Shown: in pieces, positions 7,176 through 16,678 of the stretch
Layout of the letters: each line of letters starts with the position of its first letter
How positions within the stretch are numbered: position 1 is the stretch's first letter
NCBI GenBank assembly: GCA_030524765.1
Contig: JAUNGA010000021.1
Location: 1 to 33,906 of the forward strand
Reading direction: 5' to 3'
Length of the DNA stretch: 33,906 bases
DNA from: Bacteroidales bacterium
Lineage (GTDB): Bacteria > Bacteroidota > Bacteroidia > Bacteroidales > Muribaculaceae
Notes under the pieces: model-generated
The model's input: only the letters and a program-made list of their open reading frames with translations
Told to the model about the DNA's origin: nothing
The model's database searches: none
Program-made: the position numbers and the translations under genes

Positions 7176-7949
7176 CTACAACAGGCCCATGACCGTAGCC
7201 GCCATTATGGCTTCCACGGAATTGCCCACACTCAGACGCTCCAATATATTCTGGCGGTGTCTGTTGACCGTATGGATACTGATTCCCAGCATATCGGCTA
7301 TCTGTTTACTCGGATAGCCGTCTTTTATCAGCAACAGCACTTCTTTCTCACGATCGGTCAATACATGCTTCTTTTTATCTGAAAAGGAGAAATCGATTAT
7401 CTCGCCTGAATGGTTATTCACAATGCGCGGACTGATGCCGGACGCCATCTCCCGCTCAGGCGACAAATCATAGCAGCATAATATCAGCCATATCTTACCG
7501 GCAGGCGATGGCCTCATTATCTGTGTGCTGTTGCTGATCACACGGTATTGACCGTATCTGTCTTTTATTCTTATACGGCATGTAGCCTTGTAGCGCAGCT
7601 TTTCATCGGGAGGCAACGGATGCACAAATTTGAAGTATTCATACTCAAGCATCCGTTTTTCGACGAGATCGCCGGGGTGAAGCCGATTGTAGATAACATC
7701 CTCGTCGCTTGAAGAGATGTCGCGGTATATAAATGGTGTCTCTCCTATCCCGAGCAGGGATGCCAGCCGGCCGCCGAACAGATAACAGCGGTCGCAGGCC
7801 GCGTCTGTAATCACGCAGCAGGCGCCGGTGACCGATGTCATATTCCCGGCAAGTCTTTTGCAAATTTCAATTTCGCCGCCATCAAGGTCTTCCTTTTCAA
7901 GATATTGGAGCGAATATATCTGATCGAGCTCTTTTCTTAATATATCCAT
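7176..7949 (-). CDS. LuxR-type transcriptional regulator with PAS-like sensor region
   Basis: This 257-residue protein ends in a LuxR/FixJ helix-turn-helix of about 60 residues. It starts at LTDREKEVLLLIKDGYPSKQ and includes the recognition helix IHTVNRHRQNILERL. The first 190 residues look like a PAS-type sensor fold (IRIKDRYGQYRVISNSTQIM is typical of a PAC segment). There is no response-regulator receiver domain, no transmembrane segment and no signal peptide, so it is probably a soluble DNA-binding regulator sensing a cytoplasmic cue. It lies 53 bases after priA and 69 bases before the amylase-like gene, all on the minus strand. Regulation of the amylase-like gene is a guess from adjacency only. 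No strong promoter is visible in the 54 bases upstream, so it may be read through from priA. Confidence 0.85.
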   Translation of the reverse strand: MDILRKELDQIYSLQYLEKEDLDGGEIEICKRLAGNMTSVTGACCVITDAACDRCYLFGGRLASLLGIGETPFIYRDISSSDEDVIYNRLHPGDLVEKRMLEYEYFKFVHPLPPDEKLRYKATCRIRIKDRYGQYRVISNSTQIMRPSPAGKIWLILCCYDLSPEREMASGISPRIVNNHSGEIIDFSFSDKKKHVLTDREKEVLLLIKDGYPSKQIADMLGISIHTVNRHRQNILERLSVGNSVEAIMAATVMGLL

Positions 7950-8003
7950 CGCCTATGACAATTATCGATATCTGAGATGCCGTGGGAAATAAAGCCGGCC
8001 GAC

Positions 8004-10496
8004 TCAGACCGGATCAACGTCGTAATAAAGTGTAAGGCCATGCATCAGCGGCGACGCCTGCACGGCGATGTATTGCTGACGCAAAATATCTTTGACACGC
8101 GCGATCGACGCATTGGTCTCTATACGCAGCATTATCCGGCGTATGTAGAGCGATGCCACCCGCGACACCGCCGGCTCGACAGGGCCGTTGACCCTGTTTC
8201 CGAGCAAACGCCGCAGACTGTCGGCATAACCGCGCGCCAGACGATCGACCGTAGCACGGTCGCGATGTTTGATATATATATTTATGATACGCGAGAACGG
8301 CGGATAGCAATATTCACGACGCTCGTCGAGTTGCCAGTGATAGTATCCGTCGTAGTCGTGAGCCTTGACAAACCCCACCACCGGATGCGCGGGCGTATAT
8401 GTCTGTATCATCACTTTGCCCGGATTATCGCTGCGACGACCTGCACGCCCCGACACCTGCTCGAGCAGATTAAAAGCGCGCTCGGCCGACCGGAAGTCGG
8501 GATAATTGAGCACATTGTCGGCGTTGACAACGGCCACGAGGCCCACCGACCCGAAATCAAGGCCTTTGGTGACCATCTGCGTGCCGACGAGGATGTCGGC
8601 CTTCCCGGCCGAGAACCGGTCGATAATATCAGAGTAGGCCTCCTTGTTGCGCGTCGTGTCGAGATCCATACGCAGAATGCGCGCTTCGGGATATATGGCC
8701 GCGACATCGTCTTCGACACGCTCGGTACCGTAGCCCTCGATCTCAATCGACGGTTCATGGCAGTTGGGACATACCGTGGGTACAGGATATGTGGCGCCGC
8801 AATAATGGCATTCGAGCGTGTTTGACCGCTTGTGATATGTCAGCGCCACGTCGCAGTGGTCGCACTTCGGCACAAACTGGCATAGCTTGCAACGTGCCCG
8901 TGGCGAGAATCCGCGACGGTTGTGGAAGACTATCATCTGACGGCCGTCGCCAATGACATGACGCCCCTCGGCGACGGTGACATTGGCAAAGGCGCCGTCT
9001 ACTGCCCGGCGCTGCCGCTCGCGCGCCATGTCGACAACCTGCATCTCGGGCAGGCACACGTCGCCAAACCGTTGAGACAAGGTCACCAGACCGTACTTGC
9101 CGCCCTCGGTCGCTTTGTAATATGTCTCGATGGTAGGCGTAGCGCTGCCAAGCAACGTCTTGGCGCCGTGCAGCGAGGCAAGCACGATAGCGGCATCGCG
9201 GCCGTTGTATCGTGGTGCCGGATCGACCTGCTTGTAGCTCGGCTCATGCTCCTCGTCGACGATCACGAGACCGAGGTCTCTGAACGGCAGAAATACGGCC
9301 GAACGTGCCCCTATCACGACACAAGGCCCGTTAGACGCCAGCATGTCGCGCCATATGTCGACACGCTCGTTGTCTGAGAATTTACTGTGATATATCCTGA
9401 CCTTACGGCCGAATACAGCCTGCAGACGGCGTGTGAGCTGGGTGGTCAGCGCTATTTCTGGCACCAGGAACAGAGCCTGACGCCCCTGTCGCAGCACAAA
9501 ATCTATCAGATGGATATAGATTTCGGTCTTGCCCGACGATGTGACGCCATGCAGCAGCGTGACATTGTGGCCGATAAACGAATTGTGGATAGAGCGCAGA
9601 GCCTCATCCTGCGCTTTACTGAGCACAGGCAACTCACGCGCGCCCTCGGACGAGCCGCTGTCGGGAGCACTGAAGCGCGACACCTCGCGGGTCTCTATCG
9701 CGACAAAGCCTTTGCGGCACAGAGCCTGCACATGCTCCCAGGTGACGCCGGGGGCGGCATCGAGCAGCGCACGGCGCTCGACGGGTCTTACAGGAGCGCC
9801 GGCATTGTTGAATCCGGTCATCGACAGGATGGCGAGAAGTGCTTTTTCCTGACCGGCCGACCGCCTGACCGATGCAAAAGCAGCCGTAAGAGCAGGCGCG
9901 TCGCCTCTCGGCATGGCCGGAGCGACATATTGCACTTTCAGACGCCTGTAGCGTGTGACCATCGATTCGTGCATCACGAGCACGCCGGCATCTACCAGCC
10001 GGCTGACACGTGTCTCTACCGCTGTCATCGCGGAGTCGCCGGCAAGGTCTTTTATCGATATCTTACCCTTAGCGCGCACTGCGTCGACCAATTGCAGATC
10101 TGCCTCAGACACCTCGGCAAGCTCGTCGCCGAGCTCAGGGTTGATCTCGACCACACTCTCGCTCTCGAGCTTAAGGCCGGCCGGCAGAGCTGCCTTGTAG
10201 ACGTCGCCGACCGGACACATATAATAGTCGGCCAGCCATCGCCATAGCTTTATCTGCGGATATATGACCGTAGGCGTGCTGTCAAGCAGATCGGCCACAG
10301 CCTTGACATCAGGCACATCTGACGGGCGCACAGGCGATAAACTCTCGACAATACCCGTCACATACCGTCTGGGTCCGAAAGGCACGATAACACGGCATCC
10401 GACAGCAATGCGTGCGTGCATATCGGCAGGCACCTCATAGGTAAACGTACCCTCGAGCGGACGAGGCACGATGACAGATGCGTAGAGACGGGCCAT
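8004..10496 (-). CDS. priA: primosomal protein N' / replication restart helicase PriA
   Basis: PriA recognises stalled forks and reloads the replicative helicase. The 830-residue sequence shows the N-terminal 3'-DNA-binding domain (VIVPRPLEGTFTYEVP), and helicase motif I LLHGVTSSGKTEIY near residue 320. Motif II VIVDEEHEPSYKQ lies near 413, and GSATPTIETY follows. There is a double zinc-binding module with eight cysteines in CxxC pairs (CKLC, CDHC, CHYC, CPNC), and GTQMVTKGLDF. ATG at 10496 gives MARLYAS and lies 2 bases after the dnaG stop. A TTG two codons earlier would overlap that stop. PriA is therefore read with dnaG as a replication operon. Confidence 0.97.
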   Translation of the reverse strand: MARLYASVIVPRPLEGTFTYEVPADMHARIAVGCRVIVPFGPRRYVTGIVESLSPVRPSDVPDVKAVADLLDSTPTVIYPQIKLWRWLADYYMCPVGDVYKAALPAGLKLESESVVEINPELGDELAEVSEADLQLVDAVRAKGKISIKDLAGDSAMTAVETRVSRLVDAGVLVMHESMVTRYRRLKVQYVAPAMPRGDAPALTAAFASVRRSAGQEKALLAILSMTGFNNAGAPVRPVERRALLDAAPGVTWEHVQALCRKGFVAIETREVSRFSAPDSGSSEGARELPVLSKAQDEALRSIHNSFIGHNVTLLHGVTSSGKTEIYIHLIDFVLRQGRQALFLVPEIALTTQLTRRLQAVFGRKVRIYHSKFSDNERVDIWRDMLASNGPCVVIGARSAVFLPFRDLGLVIVDEEHEPSYKQVDPAPRYNGRDAAIVLASLHGAKTLLGSATPTIETYYKATEGGKYGLVTLSQRFGDVCLPEMQVVDMARERQRRAVDGAFANVTVAEGRHVIGDGRQMIVFHNRRGFSPRARCKLCQFVPKCDHCDVALTYHKRSNTLECHYCGATYPVPTVCPNCHEPSIEIEGYGTERVEDDVAAIYPEARILRMDLDTTRNKEAYSDIIDRFSAGKADILVGTQMVTKGLDFGSVGLVAVVNADNVLNYPDFRSAERAFNLLEQVSGRAGRRSDNPGKVMIQTYTPAHPVVGFVKAHDYDGYYHWQLDERREYCYPPFSRIINIYIKHRDRATVDRLARGYADSLRRLLGNRVNGPVEPAVSRVASLYIRRIMLRIETNASIARVKDILRQQYIAVQASPLMHGLTLYYDVDPV

Positions 10497-10498
10497 GA

Positions 10499-12685
10499 TC
10501 AATGTCGATGGGGGGTGATGACTATCTCACCGAGATTTTTGTCAAACTCCATGCTGATGAGCTTTTTCTCGTAGAGCTCGCGCATGACACGTTCGAGAGC
10601 CGCGACATCATCGACGGGTGTCGAGCGCAATTGTTGCTCAAGCCGGTAAATATCGTCCTTGATGATGGCGCCCTTGAGCGAATTGACGGCCGTAGGCAGT
10701 TTGGCGAGCAAATCTTCACGCAGGTCGACCTTGGGATACATCTTGCTCAGCTGCACCGGCTCGGAAGTCATGCCGGCCACGAGCTCGACCATGCGTCGGT
10801 CGTCGATGCGCAGCATGCGTTGCTGAATATAGTTGTCTGAGAACTCGTCGGTGGCCGCGAGATAGTCGGCATCGGCATCGGCGATGAGCTTGTCTTCTCT
10901 GAGCTTGATAGTCTCCATGTCAAGTCCTTCGTCGCATATCTCGCTCTGTCCGGCTGCGATCGCCCGCTCCCGCCGCTGTTGCAGGCGTTTGTCATTGTCG
11001 GCGAGATCTCGGTCATAGCTGCCAAAACGTATCTCGCAGGCAAGCTGCCACAGGGCAAGCATGTCGGGATGGGAAAAGGTGACGCCGTCACGCTCAAGCT
11101 CGAGCTTGACATAATCGATGACAGTCATCGGCACAGGCCGGGTGTCATCGTCATCGGTATATACATCACACAGGTAATAGGCGCCATGACGCAGCACATA
11201 GGTGATAAGCTCGTGCTCGGCGCGTCTGACAGGCTCTGAAATGCCGCCAGCAGACGTCACGGGGACATTGTCTGACGGCACGTCGACGACATCACCGACT
11301 ACCGGAGCCTGCGATTGCAGGTCGGCCTGGCGGCGGTCATGCTGCTGATTGCGGCGTTTGGCCTCTTCTTCGGCACGTCTGGTAATAAACCGCCCGAGCT
11401 GGGCGGCAAGCGTGTTGAAGCTGACACCGACCTTGGTCGAGCACCGATCGAGATATAGATCGCGCTCGACCACATCAGGTATGAGCGATATCGTGGTGAG
11501 TATGTCGTTGATGGCCTCGGTGCGCGAGCGCGGATCGGCATCGGCCTCGCGCATGAGCACATCGACCTTAAAACTGATCAGGTCCTGCTCGTGCTCGGCG
11601 ATATATTGCTCAACCTCGGCCGAACTGTGATGCTGGGCAAACGAGTCGGGGTCATCGCCCTCGGGCAACAGCACGATCCTGAGCGCGAGACCCGCGGCGA
11701 CAAACATATTGATGCCGCGCAATGCCGCCTTGATGCCTGCGTGGTCTGAATCGTAGATAAGCGTGACCGTATCGGCAAAGCGTTTGATCATACGCACCTG
11801 CCCGTCGGTGAGCGATGTGCCCGACGACGCCACGACGTTCTCGACACCGGCCTGATGCATTGAGATGACGTCCATATAGCCCTCGACCAGGATACACTTT
11901 TTCTTACGTGCGATGGCATTGCGGGCCTGATACATGCCATAGAGCTCGTTACTCTTCGAGTAAATGACGCTCTCGGGCGAGTTCACGTATTTCGCGACAG
12001 TCTTTTCTTTGCTCAGCGTGCGGCCGCCGAAGGCCACCACCCTGCCCGACAGCGAATGTACGGGATAGATGACACGGCCCTTGAACCGATCGTATATCTT
12101 GCCGCGGTCGTTGCGTATGCACAGACCCGTATCGACAAGGTATTTGTCTGAGAAACCTGCCGCAACCGCCTTCTTGTAAAGGTCGTCATAGACATCAAGC
12201 GCGTAGCCGAGATGGAATTTCCTGATCATCGCATCGCCGATGCCGCGCTCGTGAAAGTACGACAGGCCTATGTCGCGACCATCCTCGGTATCGGCAAGTG
12301 TGCGTTCGAAGTGCGACATGGCGAAATCGTTGACGGCATACATCGACTCGCGCTCGGCCTGGGCCTGGCGTTCGGCCGATGTGAGCTCGCGCTCCTGAAT
12401 CTCGATATTATATTTCCGGGCAAGCCATTTGATCGCCTCGACATAGGTCATATTCTCAAGATCCATCAGAAAGCTGACCGTATTGCCGGCCTTGCCGCAG
12501 CTGAAGCATTTGAAGATGCCTCTCGAACGGCTCACCGAGAACGACGGCGAGCGGTCGTTATGGAACGGACACAGACCCAGATAGCTCGACCCGTGCTTTT
12601 TGAGCGACACAAAATCGCTCACCACATCGACTATGTCGGTGGCGTCGAGTATCCGGTCAATTGTCGCTTTATCAATACGGGCCAT
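10499..12685 (-). CDS. dnaG: DNA primase DnaG
   Basis: DnaG makes RNA primers for lagging-strand synthesis and binds the DnaB helicase. The 728-residue protein has a CHC2 zinc finger with Cys39, His42, Cys60 and Cys63. The RNA polymerase core follows. The TOPRIM domain has the metal-binding Glu in VEGYMD (about residue 267) and DSDHAG (about 310). A long C-terminal part (about 430-728) with charged linkers should be the helicase-binding domain. It is longer than E. coli DnaG (581 residues), the excess lying after the catalytic core. Its own promoter lies 18 bases upstream of the ATG, and priA follows after 2 bases. Confidence 0.97.
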   Translation of the reverse strand: MARIDKATIDRILDATDIVDVVSDFVSLKKHGSSYLGLCPFHNDRSPSFSVSRSRGIFKCFSCGKAGNTVSFLMDLENMTYVEAIKWLARKYNIEIQERELTSAERQAQAERESMYAVNDFAMSHFERTLADTEDGRDIGLSYFHERGIGDAMIRKFHLGYALDVYDDLYKKAVAAGFSDKYLVDTGLCIRNDRGKIYDRFKGRVIYPVHSLSGRVVAFGGRTLSKEKTVAKYVNSPESVIYSKSNELYGMYQARNAIARKKKCILVEGYMDVISMHQAGVENVVASSGTSLTDGQVRMIKRFADTVTLIYDSDHAGIKAALRGINMFVAAGLALRIVLLPEGDDPDSFAQHHSSAEVEQYIAEHEQDLISFKVDVLMREADADPRSRTEAINDILTTISLIPDVVERDLYLDRCSTKVGVSFNTLAAQLGRFITRRAEEEAKRRNQQHDRRQADLQSQAPVVGDVVDVPSDNVPVTSAGGISEPVRRAEHELITYVLRHGAYYLCDVYTDDDDTRPVPMTVIDYVKLELERDGVTFSHPDMLALWQLACEIRFGSYDRDLADNDKRLQQRRERAIAAGQSEICDEGLDMETIKLREDKLIADADADYLAATDEFSDNYIQQRMLRIDDRRMVELVAGMTSEPVQLSKMYPKVDLREDLLAKLPTAVNSLKGAIIKDDIYRLEQQLRSTPVDDVAALERVMRELYEKKLISMEFDKNLGEIVITPHRH

Positions 12686-12703
12686 GTGCAGCTGATTTTT
12701 TCA

Positions 12704-12734
12704 CAAAGATACAAAATGTAGCGCGAACACGCAA
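12704..12734 (-). promoter_or_regulatory. dnaG-priA promoter
   Basis: On the minus strand TTG (12732-12734) and TATCTTTG (12704-12711) are separated by 20 bases, the Bacteroidetes consensus layout. The -7 box lies 18 bases from the dnaG ATG. The upstream element ends 5 bases short of the symporter stop codon, so there is almost no spacer between the two operons. Confidence 0.75.
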
Positions 12735-12738
12735 GCCA

Positions 12739-14136
12739 TCACCAGCACTCGGTGCGGTCGGCTATACCGGGTATGGTTGAGCCACGATACTGCGGATCGA
12801 GGCCCCGACGACGCTGGTCGGTATAGTCACGCAGCAATATCACGGCATAGCGTCCCATCGCCAATATGGCCGCGATGTTGCATATTGTCATCAGCGACAT
12901 GGTGATATCGGCGAATCCCCACACCAGATCGAGCGATGCCACACCGCCTGCATATACCATCACACCTACAATCAGACGGTAGATATTGATCAGTCTGTCG
13001 TTGTCGCGGATAAATCTCAGGTTGGCCTCACCGTAATAATAGTTGGCTATGATGCTCGTAAAGGCAAAGAAAAATATGGCGATGCACACAAATGTCGAGC
13101 CGAGCGATCCGGCACCGTCGTGCAGACCCGCATCAATCGCATGCTGGGTCAGCTGTATGCCGTTGTGGCCCTCGATATATAGCCCGCTGCAAAGGATGAT
13201 GAACGCTGTACACGAACATATTATCAGCGTATCGGTATATACCCCCAGAGCCTGTATGAGCCCCTGCTTGACAGGGTGACTCACTGTGGCCGTGGCGGCG
13301 GCATTGGGCGTCGATCCCTCGCCGGCCTCGTTGCTGAACAGACCGCGTTTGACGCCCATTATGAGTGCCGAGCCGAATGTGCCGCCCATCACTTCATTGA
13401 AACCGAACGCATTCTCGAATATCAGCGTCACCACCTCGGGCACACGGTGTATATTCAAAATTATAACCGTCACGGCAAGTATCAGATAGCCTACCGCCAT
13501 CACAGGCACGATGATCTCGCTGATACGCGAGATGCGGCGTATGCCTCCACATATAATAAATAAGGACAGCACGGCGACCACGATAGCCGTAATCCCGCGT
13601 CCGACACCAAACGAGTTTGCCATCGCCTCGGCGATGGTATTTGACTGAACGCTGTTGAATGCCAGACCGAACGTCACCGTGATCAGCACGGCAAAAGTCA
13701 CCGCCCACCAGCGTTGCCCCAGACCCTTCAGTATATAATAGGCAGGGCCGCCGACATATGACTGCCGCCCGCGTATCTTGAACAGCTGGGCGAGTGTTGA
13801 TTCGACGAATGCGCTTGCCGCACCGAGCAAGGCAATGCACCACATCCAGAACACCGCTCCGGGGCCGCCTATCGCAATAGCCGATGCGACGCCCGCAAGA
13901 TTACCAGTGCCTACACGGCTTGCAATCGAGACGGCAAAAGCCTGAAACGAGCTGATGCCGTGAGATCTACGGCCCGACCTGATGAGAAGACGCACCATCT
14001 CCCCAGCCATAGTGAACTGTACTCCGCGGAGCAGCACCGTAAAGTATATGGCCGTCAGCAGCAGCACAGGCACCAGCACATAGTCCGAGCAAACAGCCGC
14101 TATACCCGCGAATATCCCGGTCAGCTCATCAAACAT
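12739..14136 (-). CDS. AGCS-family sodium:alanine/glycine symporter
   Basis: This 465-residue polytopic membrane protein imports small amino acids (alanine or glycine in characterised members) with sodium or protons. The AGCS signatures are clear: RVGTGNLAGVASAIAIGGPG near residue 75 and GLFSNEAGEGSTPNAAATA near 270. About ten or eleven hydrophobic helices are visible. The start is ATG 14136 (MFDELTGIFAG). It overlaps the feoAB stop by one base in a TGATG arrangement, which usually means translational coupling. A GTG one codon earlier is a less likely start. Pairing a ferrous iron transporter with an amino-acid symporter is not an obvious functional unit. The true substrate cannot be read from sequence. 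Confidence 0.93.
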   Translation of the reverse strand: MFDELTGIFAGIAAVCSDYVLVPVLLLTAIYFTVLLRGVQFTMAGEMVRLLIRSGRRSHGISSFQAFAVSIASRVGTGNLAGVASAIAIGGPGAVFWMWCIALLGAASAFVESTLAQLFKIRGRQSYVGGPAYYILKGLGQRWWAVTFAVLITVTFGLAFNSVQSNTIAEAMANSFGVGRGITAIVVAVLSLFIICGGIRRISRISEIIVPVMAVGYLILAVTVIILNIHRVPEVVTLIFENAFGFNEVMGGTFGSALIMGVKRGLFSNEAGEGSTPNAAATATVSHPVKQGLIQALGVYTDTLIICSCTAFIILCSGLYIEGHNGIQLTQHAIDAGLHDGAGSLGSTFVCIAIFFFAFTSIIANYYYGEANLRFIRDNDRLINIYRLIVGVMVYAGGVASLDLVWGFADITMSLMTICNIAAILAMGRYAVILLRDYTDQRRRGLDPQYRGSTIPGIADRTECW

Positions 14137-16523
14137 CACAACAGCAAGGCTATACGATAGACAATAAAGGCCACCACCCAGGCAAACAGCGTGTTATACA
14201 CAACACTGAACGCGCCCCACTTCCACGAGCCCGACTCGCGCACGATAGCAGTCACCGTGGCCATGCATGGGCAGTAGAGCAGGATGAATACCATGAAACT
14301 GAGGGCCGCGGCAGCTGTGAAATCAGGCTTACCCGACGGCCCCGGCGCTGTGAGGCGCTCGCCAAGCGTACTGTCGGTATATGCCTCGTCGCCGGTGTAG
14401 AGCACACCGAGAGTCGATACAACTATCTCTTTGGCCGGCACCCCGGCGAGTGCCGCCACAGTAGCGCGCCAGCCAAACCCGAGCGGTTCCATCACGGGAT
14501 TGACAACCTTGCCGGCCATCTCGAGGTACGAGTCGCGGGCCGGATCGATGGCCGTGGTCTCGACACGCACGCCGCCGTCGTCGTCATGCAGAGGGAAGTA
14601 GTTGAGCGCCCACACGACTATGCTTGCAAAAAGGATTATACCGCCCATCTTGCGCAAATATTGCACACCTTTGGCCCACGTGTGCCTCATCGAGGCCTTG
14701 AATGTGGGCATACGGTAAGGGGGCAGCTCCATCACAAAGGGTGTCTCGTCTTTTGAGAATATGAATCGACGCAACAGTCTGGCCGTTATGACAGCCACAG
14801 CTATACCTATGACATAAAGCCCGAGGAATACCACGGCCGCATATTTGTAAAAAAACGTGCCGATCAGCAGCACATACAGCGGCAGACGCGCCGAGCACGA
14901 CATAAACGGATTTATAAGTATCGTGATCAGACGGCTCGACCGGCTCTCGATGGCCCGTGTGGCGAGGATAGCCGGCACATTGCAGCCGAATCCCATCACC
15001 AGCGGTATGAACGACTTGCCGTGCAGCCCTATACGGTGCATTATCTTGTCCATGATAAAGGCCGCCCGAGCCATATAGCCCGAGTCCTCCATAAATGATA
15101 TGCAGAAATACAGTATGAGTATATTGGGCAGAAAGACTATCACGCCCCCTACTCCGCCGATTATGCCGTCGGCCACAAGATCCTTGAGCATGCCGTCGGG
15201 CATCGTACGGCCCACAAATCCGCTCAACGCGCTGACGCCTTGCTCGATCCAGTCCATCGGATATTGGCCGAGCGAGAATGTCGCCCAGAATATGACGAAC
15301 ATTATCAGCAGGAAGAGCGGAAAGCCGAACAGTTTGTTTGTCACGACAGCATCTATCACCGAGGTCGACGAGTCTTTGTCGGCCTCGCCCTTGACCATTG
15401 TCTCGGCGAGAGCGCCGGCGATAAAGCCATATTTCTCGGCTGCCACCGTCGACGAGATATCTTCCTGGGTCAGACGCTCGAGATCAGCACGCAGACGGTC
15501 GCGTGTGGCCTTCATGTCGTCATATTTGTCTGACGTGCCGAGTATGCTCTCGACCTCGCGGTCGCCCTCAAGAAATTTTATGGCAAGATAGCGTGGCGAG
15601 AAGTGACGGCCGATCTTGCTGTCGCTCTTGATCCGGTCGATGAGCACACGCACCGCGGCCTCGATATCACGGCCGAGACTGACATGCACATGGCGCACAT
15701 CGTTGTGGCAGCCTTCATATACGTTGATGATGGCATCGAACAGATCATCTATGCCTTCGCCGTTGCGCGCCACCACCGGCACCATGGGCACGCCTATCAT
15801 CTCGCCCAGCATACGGTAGTCGAGCGTCGTGCCCGAGGCCCGCACCTCGTCATACATGTTTAGGGCGATGACCATCGAGCGGTCCATATCGATAAGTTCG
15901 GTAGTAAGATAGAGATTGCGCTCGAGATTTGAGGCATCGACCACGTTGAGCACCACGTCGGGGGTATGGTCGCGCAGATAACGGCGCACATACAGCTCTT
16001 CGGGCGAATATGCTGACAGCGAGTATGTACCGGGCAGATCGGCCAGACGGAATGTATATCCTTTGTAGCGGAACATGCCCTCCTTGACGTCGACAGTCAC
16101 GCCGCTGTAGTTGCCCACATGCTCGCGGGCACCCGATGCGATATTGAACAGCGACGTCTTGCCGCAATTGGGATTTCCCACAAGCGCCACATTAATTATA
16201 TGGCTCTCGCGGTCGGCACGCGCATGATGGTCGCGGCAACCGTCGTCATCGGCCTCGACCATCGACGGCATATGATCGGCCACGCCGGTGATATCACTGT
16301 CGACAGGCACCACTTCTATCATTTCGGCCTCTGATCGCCGCAGAGATATGTCATAACCCATCACCTCATATTTGATAGGATCGCGCAACGGCGCATGCAA
16401 CAGCACCTTGACCACACGCCCACGCACAAAACCCATCTCGATGACGCGTTTGCGGAAGGCTCCGTGTCCCAGTATCTTGACGACGACACACTCTTCGCCG
16501 GTCTGCAATTCTGACAATCTCAT
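14136..16523 (-). CDS. feoB: FeoA-FeoB fusion ferrous iron transporter
   Basis: FeoB moves Fe(II) across the inner membrane. Its N-terminal G protein domain regulates or drives the transport. Here FeoA (residues 1 to about 75, an SH3-like domain starting MRLSELQTGE) is fused in front through an acidic/His linker (about 76-108, including DDDGCRDHHARADRE). The G domain has G1 GNPNCGKT (116-123), G3 DLPGTYSL and G4 NMYDE. After a GDI-like helical region come two gate domains, with GFGCNVPAILATR carrying the conserved Cys, and about eight to ten helices. The 795-residue length fits the FeoAB fusion known in Bacteroides. No FeoC follows; the AGCS symporter does. Confidence 0.96.
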   Translation of the reverse strand: MRLSELQTGEECVVVKILGHGAFRKRVIEMGFVRGRVVKVLLHAPLRDPIKYEVMGYDISLRRSEAEMIEVVPVDSDITGVADHMPSMVEADDDGCRDHHARADRESHIINVALVGNPNCGKTSLFNIASGAREHVGNYSGVTVDVKEGMFRYKGYTFRLADLPGTYSLSAYSPEELYVRRYLRDHTPDVVLNVVDASNLERNLYLTTELIDMDRSMVIALNMYDEVRASGTTLDYRMLGEMIGVPMVPVVARNGEGIDDLFDAIINVYEGCHNDVRHVHVSLGRDIEAAVRVLIDRIKSDSKIGRHFSPRYLAIKFLEGDREVESILGTSDKYDDMKATRDRLRADLERLTQEDISSTVAAEKYGFIAGALAETMVKGEADKDSSTSVIDAVVTNKLFGFPLFLLIMFVIFWATFSLGQYPMDWIEQGVSALSGFVGRTMPDGMLKDLVADGIIGGVGGVIVFLPNILILYFCISFMEDSGYMARAAFIMDKIMHRIGLHGKSFIPLVMGFGCNVPAILATRAIESRSSRLITILINPFMSCSARLPLYVLLIGTFFYKYAAVVFLGLYVIGIAVAVITARLLRRFIFSKDETPFVMELPPYRMPTFKASMRHTWAKGVQYLRKMGGIILFASIVVWALNYFPLHDDDGGVRVETTAIDPARDSYLEMAGKVVNPVMEPLGFGWRATVAALAGVPAKEIVVSTLGVLYTGDEAYTDSTLGERLTAPGPSGKPDFTAAAALSFMVFILLYCPCMATVTAIVRESGSWKWGAFSVVYNTLFAWVVAFIVYRIALLL

Positions 16524-16548
16524 TGTTTATATACGGTTTTTAGCAGTG

Positions 16549-16556
16549 CAAAGGTC
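16549..16556 (-). promoter_or_regulatory. possible feoAB promoter -7 box
   Basis: The minus strand reads GACCTTTG followed by C, one base off TAnnTTTG, 25 bases upstream of the feoAB ATG. No convincing -33 box or recognised iron-regulator site was found. TTGT (16563-16566) and ACAA (16575-16578) form a short inverted repeat just upstream of it. Confidence 0.35.
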
Positions 16557-16651
16557 ATAATAATTGTCGAGATATACAACCTCGTTTATTTAAAATCATT
16601 CCAAACAAGCGAATTTTTCGGCATGACTGCCTTAAAAAAGTATTTTTATCG

Positions 16652-16659
16652 TAAATTTG
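16652..16659 (+). promoter_or_regulatory. permease gene promoter -7 box
   Basis: TAAATTTG followed by C is a full match to the -7 consensus, 19 bases before the ATG at 16679. The -33 region is not recognisable. Confidence 0.55.
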
Positions 16660-16678
16660 CACGGCAGAATTAGTTTTT

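Noticed and set aside
7977-8825. 282-codon open frame antisense to the 3' part of priA
   Set aside because: The priA frame has zinc motifs and helicase motifs here. The antisense frame has none.
9387-10247. 286-codon open frame antisense to priA
   Set aside because: It is a shadow of priA codon structure, without a plausible start region or domain.
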